The notes: a model not told the origin generated them from the sequence alone. A stretch of 64,000 nucleotides of DNA from Acidobacteria bacterium AB60 (GCA_008682415.1 VANK01000001.1:558001-622000); one strand, 5' to 3'. Positions 23,913 through 32,276 are shown, counted from the stretch's first letter. Translations and numbers: made by a program.

Positions 23913-25241
23913 TCAGAAGAATACGGAGTATACCGCGGCGAAGGTGAGTGCATCGTCAGCTTTCGGCTTTACAGCCGGCCCGTGAACGTAACTGAGCCCC
24001 ACGCTCAGGTAGTTTCCGGGAGCGAGATGGAAGTTGTAGCTCCCGGTGGCTGATGCGCTGTTTCGCCACACGCTTGCGCCATTCGCAACGAGCGAGTCGG
24101 TGAGACTCTTGCTGAATCCGGTATAGGTCGAGACCAAGGAAGCGACGTCCAGTGGGCGGGAGGTAAAGGGGCCTAATTTGTAAAGTCTCGCCTCATAATA
24201 ACGATCGTAAGCATTGAAATCAGAAGCGGCAGTCATGGCCGAAGCTCCAATATAGATACCCCGCTCCGGATGATGCTCAACTCCAGACCTGGTTAGCTGG
24301 TCATCGATCAGCGCGAATGCAACGTGATTCCCAGGCTCATACCTGCCGCTGGCAAAATTCAGATATCGCGTAGTGTTGTGCAAATAGCCGGCACGGAACC
24401 ATATTGCACGCTCCGAGCTGGTGGCTGGACGTCTGAAACCAGCTTCTCCAATGGAGAGTAGCTTGTCGCCCTTCGGGTCGAAGCGCACGCCGGTGTGATT
24501 GCGGGCCTCAGTTGCCGGCCCCCCTTCGGCATCGAGGCTGCGTTGGAATCCGAGCTTCAAATACGTGCGCCCTGGCGCATTGAGCTTCAGATTCAATTGA
24601 GGAGCGGTTAATGGGAAGAAGGCCATTCCCACCTCGTAAGGCAACACCGCATAGACTCCCTGTACACCACCGGCCGTCGAGCCACCGACCTGCATGCCCA
24701 CAAATTCAATGTCGTTGGAATCGTAGCCAGTCTTGACTTCGACGCGGTCGTGGCCGAATTCCTTGTAAAGGTAAAGTGTCCACAGGCCGAACGCCTTCGG
24801 TCCTGCGGGTTCCCAACTCACCCACTGCCATGCTCCGCTCACATCAAACTGCGCGTGCCTGAGGCCGAGTTGCCGGAGATCCCATGTGAGAATCGGGTTG
24901 ATCACCTCACCCTGGAACGGATGCTGACCAACATAGACCTGTTGATCTGCCGGAACCGGGGCCTGAAGAGTATTTTGCGCATACCGCGTGGTATTGACGA
25001 GTCGAAGTGCAAGCCCACGATGCCACAGCACCTGACGAAATGGTGAGTTCACATCGATGGCGCTATCCGACAGCGGAGGAAGTGCGGCATCTCCACCCGG
25101 TATATTCAGGCTCTCAATCGATGCGGCTGGATTTGACGTGCCTTCAGGAGTTCTTTGTTCCTGGGCGGTACTGGAAGTACATCCAAGTGCGATCATGACG
25201 ATCGCGAGCGCCATTCTGATCTGTTTGCATTGAGTGTTCAT
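23913..25241 (-). CDS. OprB-like carbohydrate-selective outer-membrane porin
   Basis: A 442-residue protein with an N-terminal signal peptide (IRMALAIVMIALGCTSSTAQ). It then shows 'VNPILTWDLRQ'-like and 'AFGLWTLYLYKEFGHDRVEV' strands typical of the OprB family, 'EVGMAFFPLTAPQLNLKLNA' and alternating beta strands. The chain ends in 'YSVFF', and a C-terminal Phe is the usual signal for outer-membrane barrel insertion. A substrate such as sugars is a family-based guess. A lipid-anchored alternative (LGC at about residue 20) seems less likely for a porin. The gene is followed by unrelated ribE. Confidence 0.7.
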   Translation of the reverse strand: MNTQCKQIRMALAIVMIALGCTSSTAQEQRTPEGTSNPAASIESLNIPGGDAALPPLSDSAIDVNSPFRQVLWHRGLALRLVNTTRYAQNTLQAPVPADQQVYVGQHPFQGEVINPILTWDLRQLGLRHAQFDVSGAWQWVSWEPAGPKAFGLWTLYLYKEFGHDRVEVKTGYDSNDIEFVGMQVGGSTAGGVQGVYAVLPYEVGMAFFPLTAPQLNLKLNAPGRTYLKLGFQRSLDAEGGPATEARNHTGVRFDPKGDKLLSIGEAGFRRPATSSERAIWFRAGYLHNTTRYLNFASGRYEPGNHVAFALIDDQLTRSGVEHHPERGIYIGASAMTAASDFNAYDRYYEARLYKLGPFTSRPLDVASLVSTYTGFSKSLTDSLVANGASVWRNSASATGSYNFHLAPGNYLSVGLSYVHGPAVKPKADDALTFAAVYSVFF

Positions 25242-25296
25242 CGTCTCGGGTCAAAATCCAACATGGAGATCGGCAAAATCTGGGAAACCGCAAACG

Positions 25297-25743
25297 TCAG
25301 AACGTGAAATTGGGGGGCATGTTATACGTCCAATACCCCTCTTCAACTAAACGGGAGATCTTCCAACCTTCATGCGAGCGGACGAGCGAATTGCGATACC
25401 ACAATCCCTGGAAGAACACGTGATCTTTTCCTTCTCCGAGCTTCATCAACATTGGGCAGGAGCAGTGGGCGCGAACCTGCGCGGCATCGCCGCTCAAGTC
25501 GATACGAGCTGTCGAAATCGCATGTTGCGACAGAACGACTTTGGAGAGTGCCCCTCGCAGATACTGGATGTGTTCCTCTACACCACTCTGAATCCCTCCG
25601 GTAGCGCGATCGTCAATAACAGCATCATGGGTAAATAAGCCTCGATATACGTCCCATTCACGATCATCCACGGCGTAGCAATAGAGCGTGAGAACGTCCT
25701 CGATTTCGATGCGGTCTGAAATCTGCTCAGGGGTGAGAGCCAT
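25297..25743 (-). CDS. SnoaL-like/NTF2-fold protein
   Basis: A 148-residue cytoplasmic protein with the SnoaL-like fold found in bile-acid dehydratases and small dioxygenase subunits: 'ALTPEQISDRIEIEDVLTLY', 'CYAVDDREWDVYRGLFTHDA', and 'LVRSHEGWKISRLVEEGYW'. The His/Asp pair in 'LFTHDAVID' could be catalytic. ATG 25743 is used; GAGGAGG lies a little far upstream (12-14 bases), and a longer frame starting at 25794 has no family match. It could share a transcript with the porin gene, 55 bases downstream. Confidence 0.7.
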   Translation of the reverse strand: MALTPEQISDRIEIEDVLTLYCYAVDDREWDVYRGLFTHDAVIDDRATGGIQSGVEEHIQYLRGALSKVVLSQHAISTARIDLSGDAAQVRAHCSCPMLMKLGEGKDHVFFQGLWYRNSLVRSHEGWKISRLVEEGYWTYNMPPNFTF

Positions 25744-25794
25744 ACGCCTGTTTATCCTCCTCTCGACGTGACAATACTGCTGTTCCGGGAGCAT

Positions 25795-26488
25795 TTACTT
25801 GCTGCTCGGGCCGGAATCTTGCTCATTTTTTGAGGAGGAATTGCAGCCTCGTCGTGGTCAGACGGATGACAATGAATCATCGCCTGTGCGTAGAGCCCGC
25901 CTGTTGTTCGAAACCGTCCATGATGTCGATGCGAGCGGGGTCGCATTCGAAATTCACTGCTGCAAAGCGGTGAAAGAGAGCCGCGTCAATGCAGATGTGA
26001 ATGGTCTCATTCTGCTTCCGTCACCGCGGTCCCAGCGGATTTCGGTAGATTTGCCCGGAAAGGTCAGAGCGAGATTTCCTGGGCCGCTGAACGCGCAGTT
26101 CCAGCCTCACTATTTCGCACCTCGGAGCCATGGGTCTGGGGTGGCTGGAATCCAAGTTGTCGCCGTTAGTTCGAGTGTCGGCGAACCGGACCTAATCCGT
26201 TTCTTCGGCTTCCTGGTCTGTCTTCGGAAACTTAGAAATCGCAGGGAGCTTTCTGTCGATCACGCCGTCAGCAGATGTCACACCCGCCAGTGAGGCTGAG
26301 CACATCCCGGCGCCAGCCCTCGTCCTCATACTGAATCGAGGTTCGCTAAACCTTGGGGAGAGGTGTCTCCAGGCGCTCTCTCTCGACCCAAACAGACCCC
26401 CTGTGGGCTCAAGTTTTGCACCAGAAACGGTGCACAGGGGGGGGAGGGGGGTGGGTCCCCAGGGCAGACCCCAACGGCCAGGATTCGG
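25795..26488. other. Long region without a confident gene
   Basis: An open frame on the plus strand at 25799-26293 (164 codons) overlaps nothing else, but its product has no recognisable domain, signal or good ribosome binding site. It is divergent from the SnoaL-like gene and could be a decayed gene. Further right, TGCACC (26417-26422) and GGTGCA (26429-26434) form a small hairpin. This is followed by a dense G-run region (G8, G6, G3 at 26437-26455) shortly before the end of the gene at 26489. Confidence 0.4.
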
Positions 26489-27820
26489 CTAGGACTTCTT
26501 CTGGAGAGCGCGCTTGAGCACGATCTCCAGGGCGGACTTTTGCTCGGCGTAGTCGGCCGGGCTGAGCACGCCGGAGAGCTTCTCGCTCTCGATGGCGAAC
26601 ATCTCCTCTTTCAGGACGTGGAGGAGAGTGGCGTTGTGGTCGCCATAGCTGGCCGGAGAGGGTGCGGCGGCATACGGTTGAGCCGCAGCGGGGTGAGCGG
26701 CAGTGGCCGCCTGGGCGCGCGGGACGCGAGGAACTGGCCGGGTGATGTCGGGCGCGGGCATGGGGGGACCGCCGGCCGTGGCCGCGGCGGGCTTGCGGAG
26801 GAGGAAGGCAGCCACGGCGGATAGCAGAAGGAAGATGCCGCCCAGCATCCACCACTTGTACTTGGAGAGCGGGTCGGGGGTGTTGATGGGCTCGCCGATA
26901 CCGCCTCCCGGGCCGTTGGGCGCTGCCTGCCCCTGGGCCGCCTGCCCCTGTGCCCCCTGCTGCTCGCGGGGCATGGAGCCCTCGCCCGAGACGGTGAAGT
27001 CGAGGGCCGTGCCGGGGCCGACGTTCTTGGCGAGCATGGTCTGGATGGAGGGGTCCTGGGGTACGGATTGGTAGGTGGCGCCGGACTCGCTCTTGAAGCT
27101 GATGCTCTTGGGCAGGAGGACCGCGACGTTGTCGGCGGCCAGCGGGATCTGCGGGTGGAAGGTGAAGCTGCCGCTGTAGGGCACGTGATAGCCGAGCTGG
27201 AAGAGGGTGTCCTTGTCGCCTTCGTCGGGCTGGATGGGGAAGTCGAACTGGTAGTGGCCGTTGCCGTTGCCGGGCTTGAGGGTGACGACGGTGGGCATCC
27301 CGGTGGGCCGCTTGGCGGAGGCGCCCTCGAGGATGGCTCCGGCCGGGATCACTACTTCGAAGCCCTTGTTGGGGTTGTACTGGGTGTGTTGGGGCTGAGC
27401 GGTGTTGTGGACGAAGTAGCGCTCGGTGACCTGGAGCTGGCCGTTCTGGGTCTCCACCTCGATGACGTCGGCCTCGATGCGCAGGCCCTCGACGTTGGCG
27501 GCGACGTCGTAGACGGGAATGTCGCCGGGCTCGCCGCCTTCGGGAGCGGCGATGAAGTATTGGCCGCCCTGGTGGGTCACGCGGACAAGCTCGGGGCCGG
27601 CTCCGGTCTTCTCGAGCTTGTAGTGACCTTTGGCGTCGGTGGTGGTGGTGGCCACGACGGCCATGCCCTGCTGCACGTCGACGAGTTCGACCTTGTCGCC
27701 GGGCGAAGGCTTGTTGGTGGTCTTGTCGGTCACGGTGCCGGAGACGGTGACGGCATGGGCGAAAGCGCCGGAGAAGAGCAAAAGTGCAGCAGCGGTGCAG
27801 GCGGATTTGATCGATCGCAT
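26489..27820 (-). CDS. Secreted, membrane-anchored protein with carboxypeptidase-regulatory-like domain and C-terminal CcmI-like motif
   Basis: A 443-residue protein. It has a signal peptide (CTAAALLLFSGAFAHA), then an Ig-like CarboxypepD_reg domain at about residues 22-100 (VSGTVTDKTTNKPSPGDKVE). A beta-rich periplasmic region leads to one membrane helix near residue 335 (WWMLGGIFLLLSAVAAFLL). The cytoplasmic Pro/Ala-rich tail ends in the motif 'SGVLSPADYAEQKSALEIVL'. The same motif is in the small CcmI-like protein just upstream, so a role in cytochrome c assembly is plausible. ATG 27820 is chosen for the signal peptide. It is the last gene of the ccm operon, after a 235-base gap. Confidence 0.65.
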   Translation of the reverse strand: MRSIKSACTAAALLLFSGAFAHAVTVSGTVTDKTTNKPSPGDKVELVDVQQGMAVVATTTTDAKGHYKLEKTGAGPELVRVTHQGGQYFIAAPEGGEPGDIPVYDVAANVEGLRIEADVIEVETQNGQLQVTERYFVHNTAQPQHTQYNPNKGFEVVIPAGAILEGASAKRPTGMPTVVTLKPGNGNGHYQFDFPIQPDEGDKDTLFQLGYHVPYSGSFTFHPQIPLAADNVAVLLPKSISFKSESGATYQSVPQDPSIQTMLAKNVGPGTALDFTVSGEGSMPREQQGAQGQAAQGQAAPNGPGGGIGEPINTPDPLSKYKWWMLGGIFLLLSAVAAFLLRKPAAATAGGPPMPAPDITRPVPRVPRAQAATAAHPAAAQPYAAAPSPASYGDHNATLLHVLKEEMFAIESEKLSGVLSPADYAEQKSALEIVLKRALQKKS

Positions 27821-27997
27821 GATGATGAAGGTGTTCCTTGTAACTTTCAAAAACTCGAGACAGCGGAGTTGGTTGAGTGGAGCCGGCAAGAGCTTTATTG
27901 CGCGCCCCACCTGTGTTCGGTGATTCAGGATGCGAACGGCAACTGCAGGTTCTTCGCTTACCACCCCCAAACTGAAAAGCGTTTGGGGCCCCGTGCG

Positions 27998-28070
27998 CTC
28001 AGAATGACAGCCTACGTTCAGGCCTGCTGCAGTGCCTCAGAATGACAGCCTACCTTCAGGCCTGCTGCAG
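27998..28070. repeat. 35-bp tandem duplication at the end of the CcmI-like gene
   Basis: Two 35-base copies starting CTCAGAATGACAGCCTAC lie at 27998-28032 and 28036-28070, with one mismatch (G/C) and a 38-base period. The second copy covers the last five codons and stop of the CcmI-like gene. A perfect 8-bp hairpin (CCCCAAAC/GTTTGGGG, 27965-27988) lies next to it. Confidence 0.8.
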
Positions 28071-28334
28071 GTAGTCGATCTCGGAGAGGAGCTGTGCGGC
28101 TTCGCTCTCCAGGACGGCACGTTGCGCGGCGTAGTCCTCTTCAGGATATTTGCCGGCGCGGTACTCGAAGTTCAGGTCGCGCAGGTTCTCGTAGAGTTGT
28201 TCCTTGCGTTCCAGCAGGTAATCGAGGCGCGTTTTCTGGCGCTGGCTGGCGAAGCTGTTTTCAGGCCAGAAGGTGTAGACGAATGCGGCGATGGCCAGAA
28301 TCAATCCGGCGATCATTCCCCAGGTTGAGCTCAT
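28056..28334 (-). CDS. Minimal CcmI-like cytochrome c maturation protein
   Basis: A 92-residue protein with one N-terminal membrane helix (MIAGLILAIAAFVYTFW). A cytoplasmic coiled coil follows (LDYLLERKEQLYENLRDLNF), then 'YRAGKYPEEDYAAQRAVLES'. The Leu/Glu-rich helix followed by Gly-x-x-x-x-x-(D/E)-Tyr and a Leu-Glu pair is the N-terminal signature of CcmI. The large periplasmic TPR domain that binds apocytochrome is missing. It overlaps the ccmH stop by 4 bases, which strongly supports a role in cytochrome c maturation. Confidence 0.7.
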   Translation of the reverse strand: MSSTWGMIAGLILAIAAFVYTFWPENSFASQRQKTRLDYLLERKEQLYENLRDLNFEYRAGKYPEEDYAAQRAVLESEAAQLLSEIDYLQQA

Positions 28335-28831
28335 ACCGGATATCCTCCATCGGCTTCGGTTTCACGGCGGATGCGTTCGCGGAGCGCGTCCATTTCCGGA
28401 GAGGCGGCGGCGGGCTCCAGGCGCGGCCGGGTGCTGACCCAGTGCCGGATGAGCAGGACGGTTCCGAGCAGGGCGGCCGCGAAGACGGCGAACGGGGCGA
28501 TCCAGGCGACGAGGTCGAAGCCTTCCTTGGTGGGGGCAGCCAGAACGGTGGCGCCGTACTGGGCGACGAAGGAGTCGAAGATTTGCTTATCGGACTGGTT
28601 GGAGTCGACGCCGGTACGGAGCAGAGCCAGCTCCTCGGTGGAGTTGGGGCAGCCGACGTGGTTGCACTCGCCCAGCATCTGCGCGCAGCTGCAGGTGCAC
28701 ATGAGCTTGTGGCTGAGGGTATTGAAGCGGGAGGCCGGCTCGGTGGCGCCGAGGGTGAAGCAGACGGCGATGGCGAGCGCGCCGGCCTGGGCGGATTTGA
28801 GCCAGAAGTTCAGACGGCTGACCTTCTTCAT
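28331..28831 (-). CDS. ccmH: Cytochrome c-type biogenesis protein CcmH
   Basis: A 166-residue thiol oxidoreductase that keeps the CXXCH cysteines of apocytochrome c reduced for haem attachment. The signal peptide is 'GALAIAVCFTLGATE'. The active-site segment is 'LMCTCSCAQMLGECNHVGC'; it has more cysteines than the usual Cys-x-x-Cys and an extended loop, as in some deep-branching CcmH proteins. One C-terminal membrane helix is present (FAVFAAALLGTVLLI). It overlaps ccmF at its start (ATGA) and the small CcmI-like gene at its end. Confidence 0.85.
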   Translation of the reverse strand: MKKVSRLNFWLKSAQAGALAIAVCFTLGATEPASRFNTLSHKLMCTCSCAQMLGECNHVGCPNSTEELALLRTGVDSNQSDKQIFDSFVAQYGATVLAAPTKEGFDLVAWIAPFAVFAAALLGTVLLIRHWVSTRPRLEPAAASPEMDALRERIRRETEADGGYPV

Positions 28832-30894
28832 GGCTGGCCCCCGTGCATGGCCGGCTCGGCTGGAACGGTTCGCGCCACGGGAACGCGGAGGGCCGCGGTG
28901 GTGGGCGTGATGGGCGGGGCCAGGGCGATGAAGGTGCCGAAGATGATCAGGAGCACGCCTGCCCAGATCCAGCTGACCAGGGGATTGAGGAAGGCCTTGA
29001 TGATCGGGTGGCCGTTGGAGGGGTTCACGCCCTCGTAGACGACGTAGAGGTCCCACTCCAGGGTGGAGTGGATGGCCACCATGGTCTGGGGCTGCTGGCT
29101 GGCGAGGTAGGTGCGCTTTTCCGGCGACATCTGGAACTGCTTTTTGCCGCCTTTGTAGACGTCGAGAAGCGCGAACTGGGAGTCGTAGTTGCTGTTGGAG
29201 TCGTCGGAGAAGCCAACGCAATCGAGCGTGTAGGGGCCGATGGCGAGGCGATCGTGGAGGCCGAGCTCCTGCTCCTGGCTGCGGTTGAAGGCAGCCCCGG
29301 CGAGGCCGATGACGATGATGACGACGCCGATGTGGATGAGGTATCCCCCGTAACGGCGGGTGTTGCGCCGGGTGAGCAGGACCATGGAGGCGAAGAGATT
29401 GCTGCCGGTCTGCTTGCGGATGACGGCGCCGCCGCGAAGGAACTCGGAGAGAATGGCGGCGAAGACAGCCGCGGAGACCGACCATGCGACGAGAGCGTAA
29501 AACTGGCCGCTGTCAAAGGCGCCATCGTGCCAGGGGCGGTCGCCTGCGACGAGAACCACGATCGCGGTGGCCCAGAAGGCGATGACCGGAACGATGAAGT
29601 TGCGCTTGATGGCGCGGAGCGAGGCAGCGCGCCAGGGCAGGAGCGGGCCGACGCCGGTGAGGAAGAGGAGGAACAGGCCGATGGGGATGGCCACCGCGTT
29701 ATAGAAGGGCGCGGAGACCGTCACTTTGGAGCCCTGGACGTATTCGCTCAGGATGGGGAAGAGCGTTCCCCACAGAATGACGAAGCAGGCGACGAGCAGC
29801 ACGAGGTTGTTGAAGAGGAAGCTGGACTCGCGGCTGACGAGGGATTCGACGTGGGCATCGCTCTTGAGGTGGGAGCGCTGCAGTACGTAGGTGAAGATGC
29901 AGGTGCCCAGCACGATGAGCATGAAGACGTAGAACCAGGTGCCGATGGAGGACTGGGCGAAGGCGTGAACGGAGCTGACCAGTCCGGCTCGTGTGAGGAG
30001 GGTGCCGAGCATGGTGAGGAGGAAGGTGGCGAAGATGAGCCACACGTTCCAGCTCTTCATCATGCCCTTCTTCTCCTGCATCATGACGGAGTGGAGGAAG
30101 GCGGTGCCTGTGAGCCAGGGCATGAAGCTGGCGTTCTCGACCGGGTCCCATCCCCAGTAGCCGCCCCAACCGAGGACGGCGTAGGCCCAGTGCATGCCGA
30201 GGAAGATGCCGCAGGTGAGGAAGAGCCAGGTCACCATGGTCCAGCCGCGGGTGATCTTGATCCACTTCTCACCGGGGTAGCGCATCATCAGCGCGCCGAG
30301 AGCGAAGCAGAAGGGGACGCAGAAGCCGACGTAGCCGAGGTAGAGCATCGGCGGATGGATGACCATCTCGGGATACTGGAGGAGGGGGTTGAGGCCGTTG
30401 CCATCAGGCGGGATCTCTCCCCGGAACAGGGCGAAGGGCGGCGCCGCGAAGTTGAGGATAGCGAGGAAGAAGACCTGGACGGCGGCAAGAATGGTGCCGG
30501 CGTAGGCGTAGAGCTTGACGTCCATCTTGTGGGTGAGGCGAAGGACGAAGCCATAGGTGGCCAGCAGCCAGGCCCACAGGAGGAGCGAGCCTTCCTGGCC
30601 GCTCCACATGGCGGAGAACTTGTAGGCTCCGGGGAGGGCTCGATTGGAGTGCTCGAGGATGTAGGTGATGGAGAAGTCGTTGGTGAATACGGAGTAGATG
30701 AGCGCAAAGGCAGCTGCCGTTACGGCGAAGAAGCAGGCGATGCCGGCGCGGCGCGCGGTGTCGGCGAGGCGCTCAGGGGTAATGGGGGCGGGCTGACCGG
30801 TGGCCAGCAGACGCAGCGCTACGCCTCCGGCCAGCAGGTTGTAAGCTGCCAACGCGAGAGCGATGAGGAGAGCAAAACTACCAAATGTTGCCAT
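28828..30894 (-). CDS. ccmF: Cytochrome c haem lyase subunit CcmF
   Basis: A 688-residue polytopic protein with about 14-15 membrane helices. It shows the tryptophan-rich haem-handling motif 'WGGYWGWDPVENASFMPWL', 'AMWSGQEGSLLLW' and 'VIHPPMLYLGYVGF', with conserved histidines in the flanking loops. CcmF takes haem from CcmE and, with CcmH, ligates it to apocytochrome c on the periplasmic side. It is the first gene of the ccmF-ccmH-CcmI-like operon. ccmABCDE are not in this window. The upstream leader is long and structured. Confidence 0.93.
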   Translation of the reverse strand: MATFGSFALLIALALAAYNLLAGGVALRLLATGQPAPITPERLADTARRAGIACFFAVTAAAFALIYSVFTNDFSITYILEHSNRALPGAYKFSAMWSGQEGSLLLWAWLLATYGFVLRLTHKMDVKLYAYAGTILAAVQVFFLAILNFAAPPFALFRGEIPPDGNGLNPLLQYPEMVIHPPMLYLGYVGFCVPFCFALGALMMRYPGEKWIKITRGWTMVTWLFLTCGIFLGMHWAYAVLGWGGYWGWDPVENASFMPWLTGTAFLHSVMMQEKKGMMKSWNVWLIFATFLLTMLGTLLTRAGLVSSVHAFAQSSIGTWFYVFMLIVLGTCIFTYVLQRSHLKSDAHVESLVSRESSFLFNNLVLLVACFVILWGTLFPILSEYVQGSKVTVSAPFYNAVAIPIGLFLLFLTGVGPLLPWRAASLRAIKRNFIVPVIAFWATAIVVLVAGDRPWHDGAFDSGQFYALVAWSVSAAVFAAILSEFLRGGAVIRKQTGSNLFASMVLLTRRNTRRYGGYLIHIGVVIIVIGLAGAAFNRSQEQELGLHDRLAIGPYTLDCVGFSDDSNSNYDSQFALLDVYKGGKKQFQMSPEKRTYLASQQPQTMVAIHSTLEWDLYVVYEGVNPSNGHPIIKAFLNPLVSWIWAGVLLIIFGTFIALAPPITPTTAALRVPVARTVPAEPAMHGGQP

Positions 30895-31242
30895 CAGAGC
30901 TCCAGGACGATTGTCGCAGGCCGGCTGGCGAGACCGAACCCTCCAAGGCCACGTTTAACCATTGGACGCCCTAACAAGGCCTTCGCTGTGTGAAGCTTGC
31001 GTCGGCTGAACGGACCAGATGTTCGTTCGGTGCTCCCGGTAGGGCTCTGCAAGGGGAAACGGGCCAGCACCTGTATTCTTCCCTATCTTAGTGGCTCGCC
31101 CAGTGATCTACCTCACACAATCGATGGAATGCGGCAAGAAACTGCGTCTGCCGGTGCACAGTTTTGACGATTGTAAAAGGTGAAGAGGGGTCCAGGCTGA
31201 CCTATAAGGCCAACGGATCCGGGAAGTTCCGCGGTGAAGGGG
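30895..31242 (-). other. Structured leader region upstream of ccmF
   Basis: There is no gene in 348 bases. Read on the minus strand (ccmF sense), GGTGCT-GG-CCCG pairs with CGGG-AGCACC (31071-31060 with 31038-31029, 10 bp with a two-base bulge). Immediately after it, GAACGAAC pairs with GTCCGTTC (31028-31021 with 31015-31008, one mismatch). Further pairings nearer the start (AAGGCC/GGCCTT) are possible. No known riboswitch consensus was recognised. Confidence 0.45.
31103..31116. promoter_or_regulatory. CRP-type binding site upstream of ccmF
   Basis: GTGATCTACCTCAC is an exact GTGA-N6-TCAC palindrome, and the extended form AGTGA-N6-TCACA matches the CRP consensus at 9 of 10 positions. It is about 210 bases upstream of ccmF. 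The window encodes a Crp/Fnr protein (48904-49617) whose recognition helix has the Arg-Glu-x-x-x-Arg pattern that reads GTGA. Confidence 0.5.
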
Positions 31243-31662
31243 CTACGCGACCTGGCGCAGCCGGCTCGCGAGGAACCTACGCACGGCGGGGAGGAGATCC
31301 TTTTCGGAAGAGCCGGCGGGGAAGAAGGAGACATTGAGACCGTTGTAGTCAGAGGCTGTCTCACCGGGGCGGCCGATCACCAGAACAGGGGTTTGCGGCA
31401 AACGGGTGACGAGTTCTCTGACGAAGGTGGGGCCAGCAACGCCCGGCAGGCGCAGGCCGACTATGACAAGGGAAAGAGTTTGGCGGAGTTCCGGCTCTTC
31501 GATACGGATGAGCGCATCGGCAGCATCGGCTGCGCGTTCCACGGAAGCGAACTGGAATGCGGACCGGTGAATGTGAGCCTGAAAGGGATCGTCGTCAACG
31601 AGAAGGATGGTCGCCGAATTCGGGGCTCGCCAAGCCTGATGTGATGAAAAGTAAGAAGCCAC
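31243..31662 (-). CDS. Degenerate response-regulator receiver domain protein
   Basis: A 139-residue single-domain protein with CheY-like order. The acidic pocket is kept (ILLVDDDPFQAH), but the phospho-acceptor position reads 'LSLVIVGLRLPGVAGPTFV', with Gly in place of Asp. The Lys-Pro pair after strand 5 is also lost (VSFFPAGSSEKDLL). Phosphorylation as in normal receivers is therefore unlikely. The start is GTG 31662, and no strong ribosome binding site is visible. It may work as a phosphorylation-independent adaptor. It is not adjacent to a kinase. Confidence 0.65.
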   Translation of the reverse strand: MASYFSSHQAWRAPNSATILLVDDDPFQAHIHRSAFQFASVERAADAADALIRIEEPELRQTLSLVIVGLRLPGVAGPTFVRELVTRLPQTPVLVIGRPGETASDYNGLNVSFFPAGSSEKDLLPAVRRFLASRLRQVA

Positions 31663-31782
31663 AACTCTGCTCGAATTATTGAGATGAAGAGGCGCGTCGA
31701 AGGGTTGTTCAATGTGGCGAAAAAGTTCTTTAAAAAATCGCTTTACGGGTAAGTAATGGAAACGACTAGACCTAGCGCACGG

Positions 31783-32205
31783 TTAGAGTTCTTCGGCTAC
31801 TCCTCCCCATTCCGAGGGGTGCACGTCGGCGACGGACTGCGAAAAGGTCCAGGAGTACCCGGCGAAGTCTTCGGCGGTGTATTGGCGTTCGCCGAAGGGG
31901 TAGGTGGTGGGCTCCTGGGTAATGCGCGCCCCACGTTCTCGTGCGCGTTGGCAGTGAGCGTCGGCATCGTCGACCCGGATTAAAACCGAGGTGCCTATGC
32001 CGCGTCTCTGACTGGCTTCTCCCTCACGCAGCTCGCGGACGACCAGAGCGCCTTCACCGAAGTTGAGCTGGATGCGATGGCTCAAGATGCGGAGACGGAC
32101 GGTGAAGCCGAAGGCGTGACAGAGCCAGCTGGCGGCCTGATCGACGTCGGGATACGCCAGAACCGGGATGACCGGACCTCGCGGAATGGATCGGTTGGAA
32201 TGCAT
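31783..32205 (-). CDS. VOC-family (glyoxalase/bleomycin-resistance type) protein
   Basis: A 140-residue single VOC domain pair: 'GPVIPVLAYPDVDQAASWLC', 'AFGFTVRLRILSHRIQLNFG' and, in the second half, 'GTSVLIRVDDADAHCQRARE' and 'PFGERQYTAEDFAGYSWTF', the pattern of PhnB/glyoxalase-like proteins. ATG 32205 has GGAGGAGGG upstream. It diverges from the thioredoxin gene across 71 bases. The substrate is unknown; the family includes epimerases, lyases and antibiotic-binding proteins. Confidence 0.75.
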   Translation of the reverse strand: MHSNRSIPRGPVIPVLAYPDVDQAASWLCHAFGFTVRLRILSHRIQLNFGEGALVVRELREGEASQRRGIGTSVLIRVDDADAHCQRARERGARITQEPTTYPFGERQYTAEDFAGYSWTFSQSVADVHPSEWGGVAEEL

Positions 32206-32276
32206 TCGGTTCCCTCCTCCGGGCTGGTTTGTTGCATATTGGGGGGTGTATCGCATCAAACGCCAGGAGCTGAAAT

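Noticed and set aside
26437..26463. G-run region as a quadruplex regulatory element of the 26489 gene
   Set aside because: It lies downstream of the stop codon rather than in a promoter, and run lengths in such homopolymers are error-prone; kept only as a remark.
28843..30993. 716-codon plus-strand frame opposite ccmF
   Set aside because: Antisense shadow of a conserved membrane protein gene; the Glu/Gly/Asp-rich translation has no domain.
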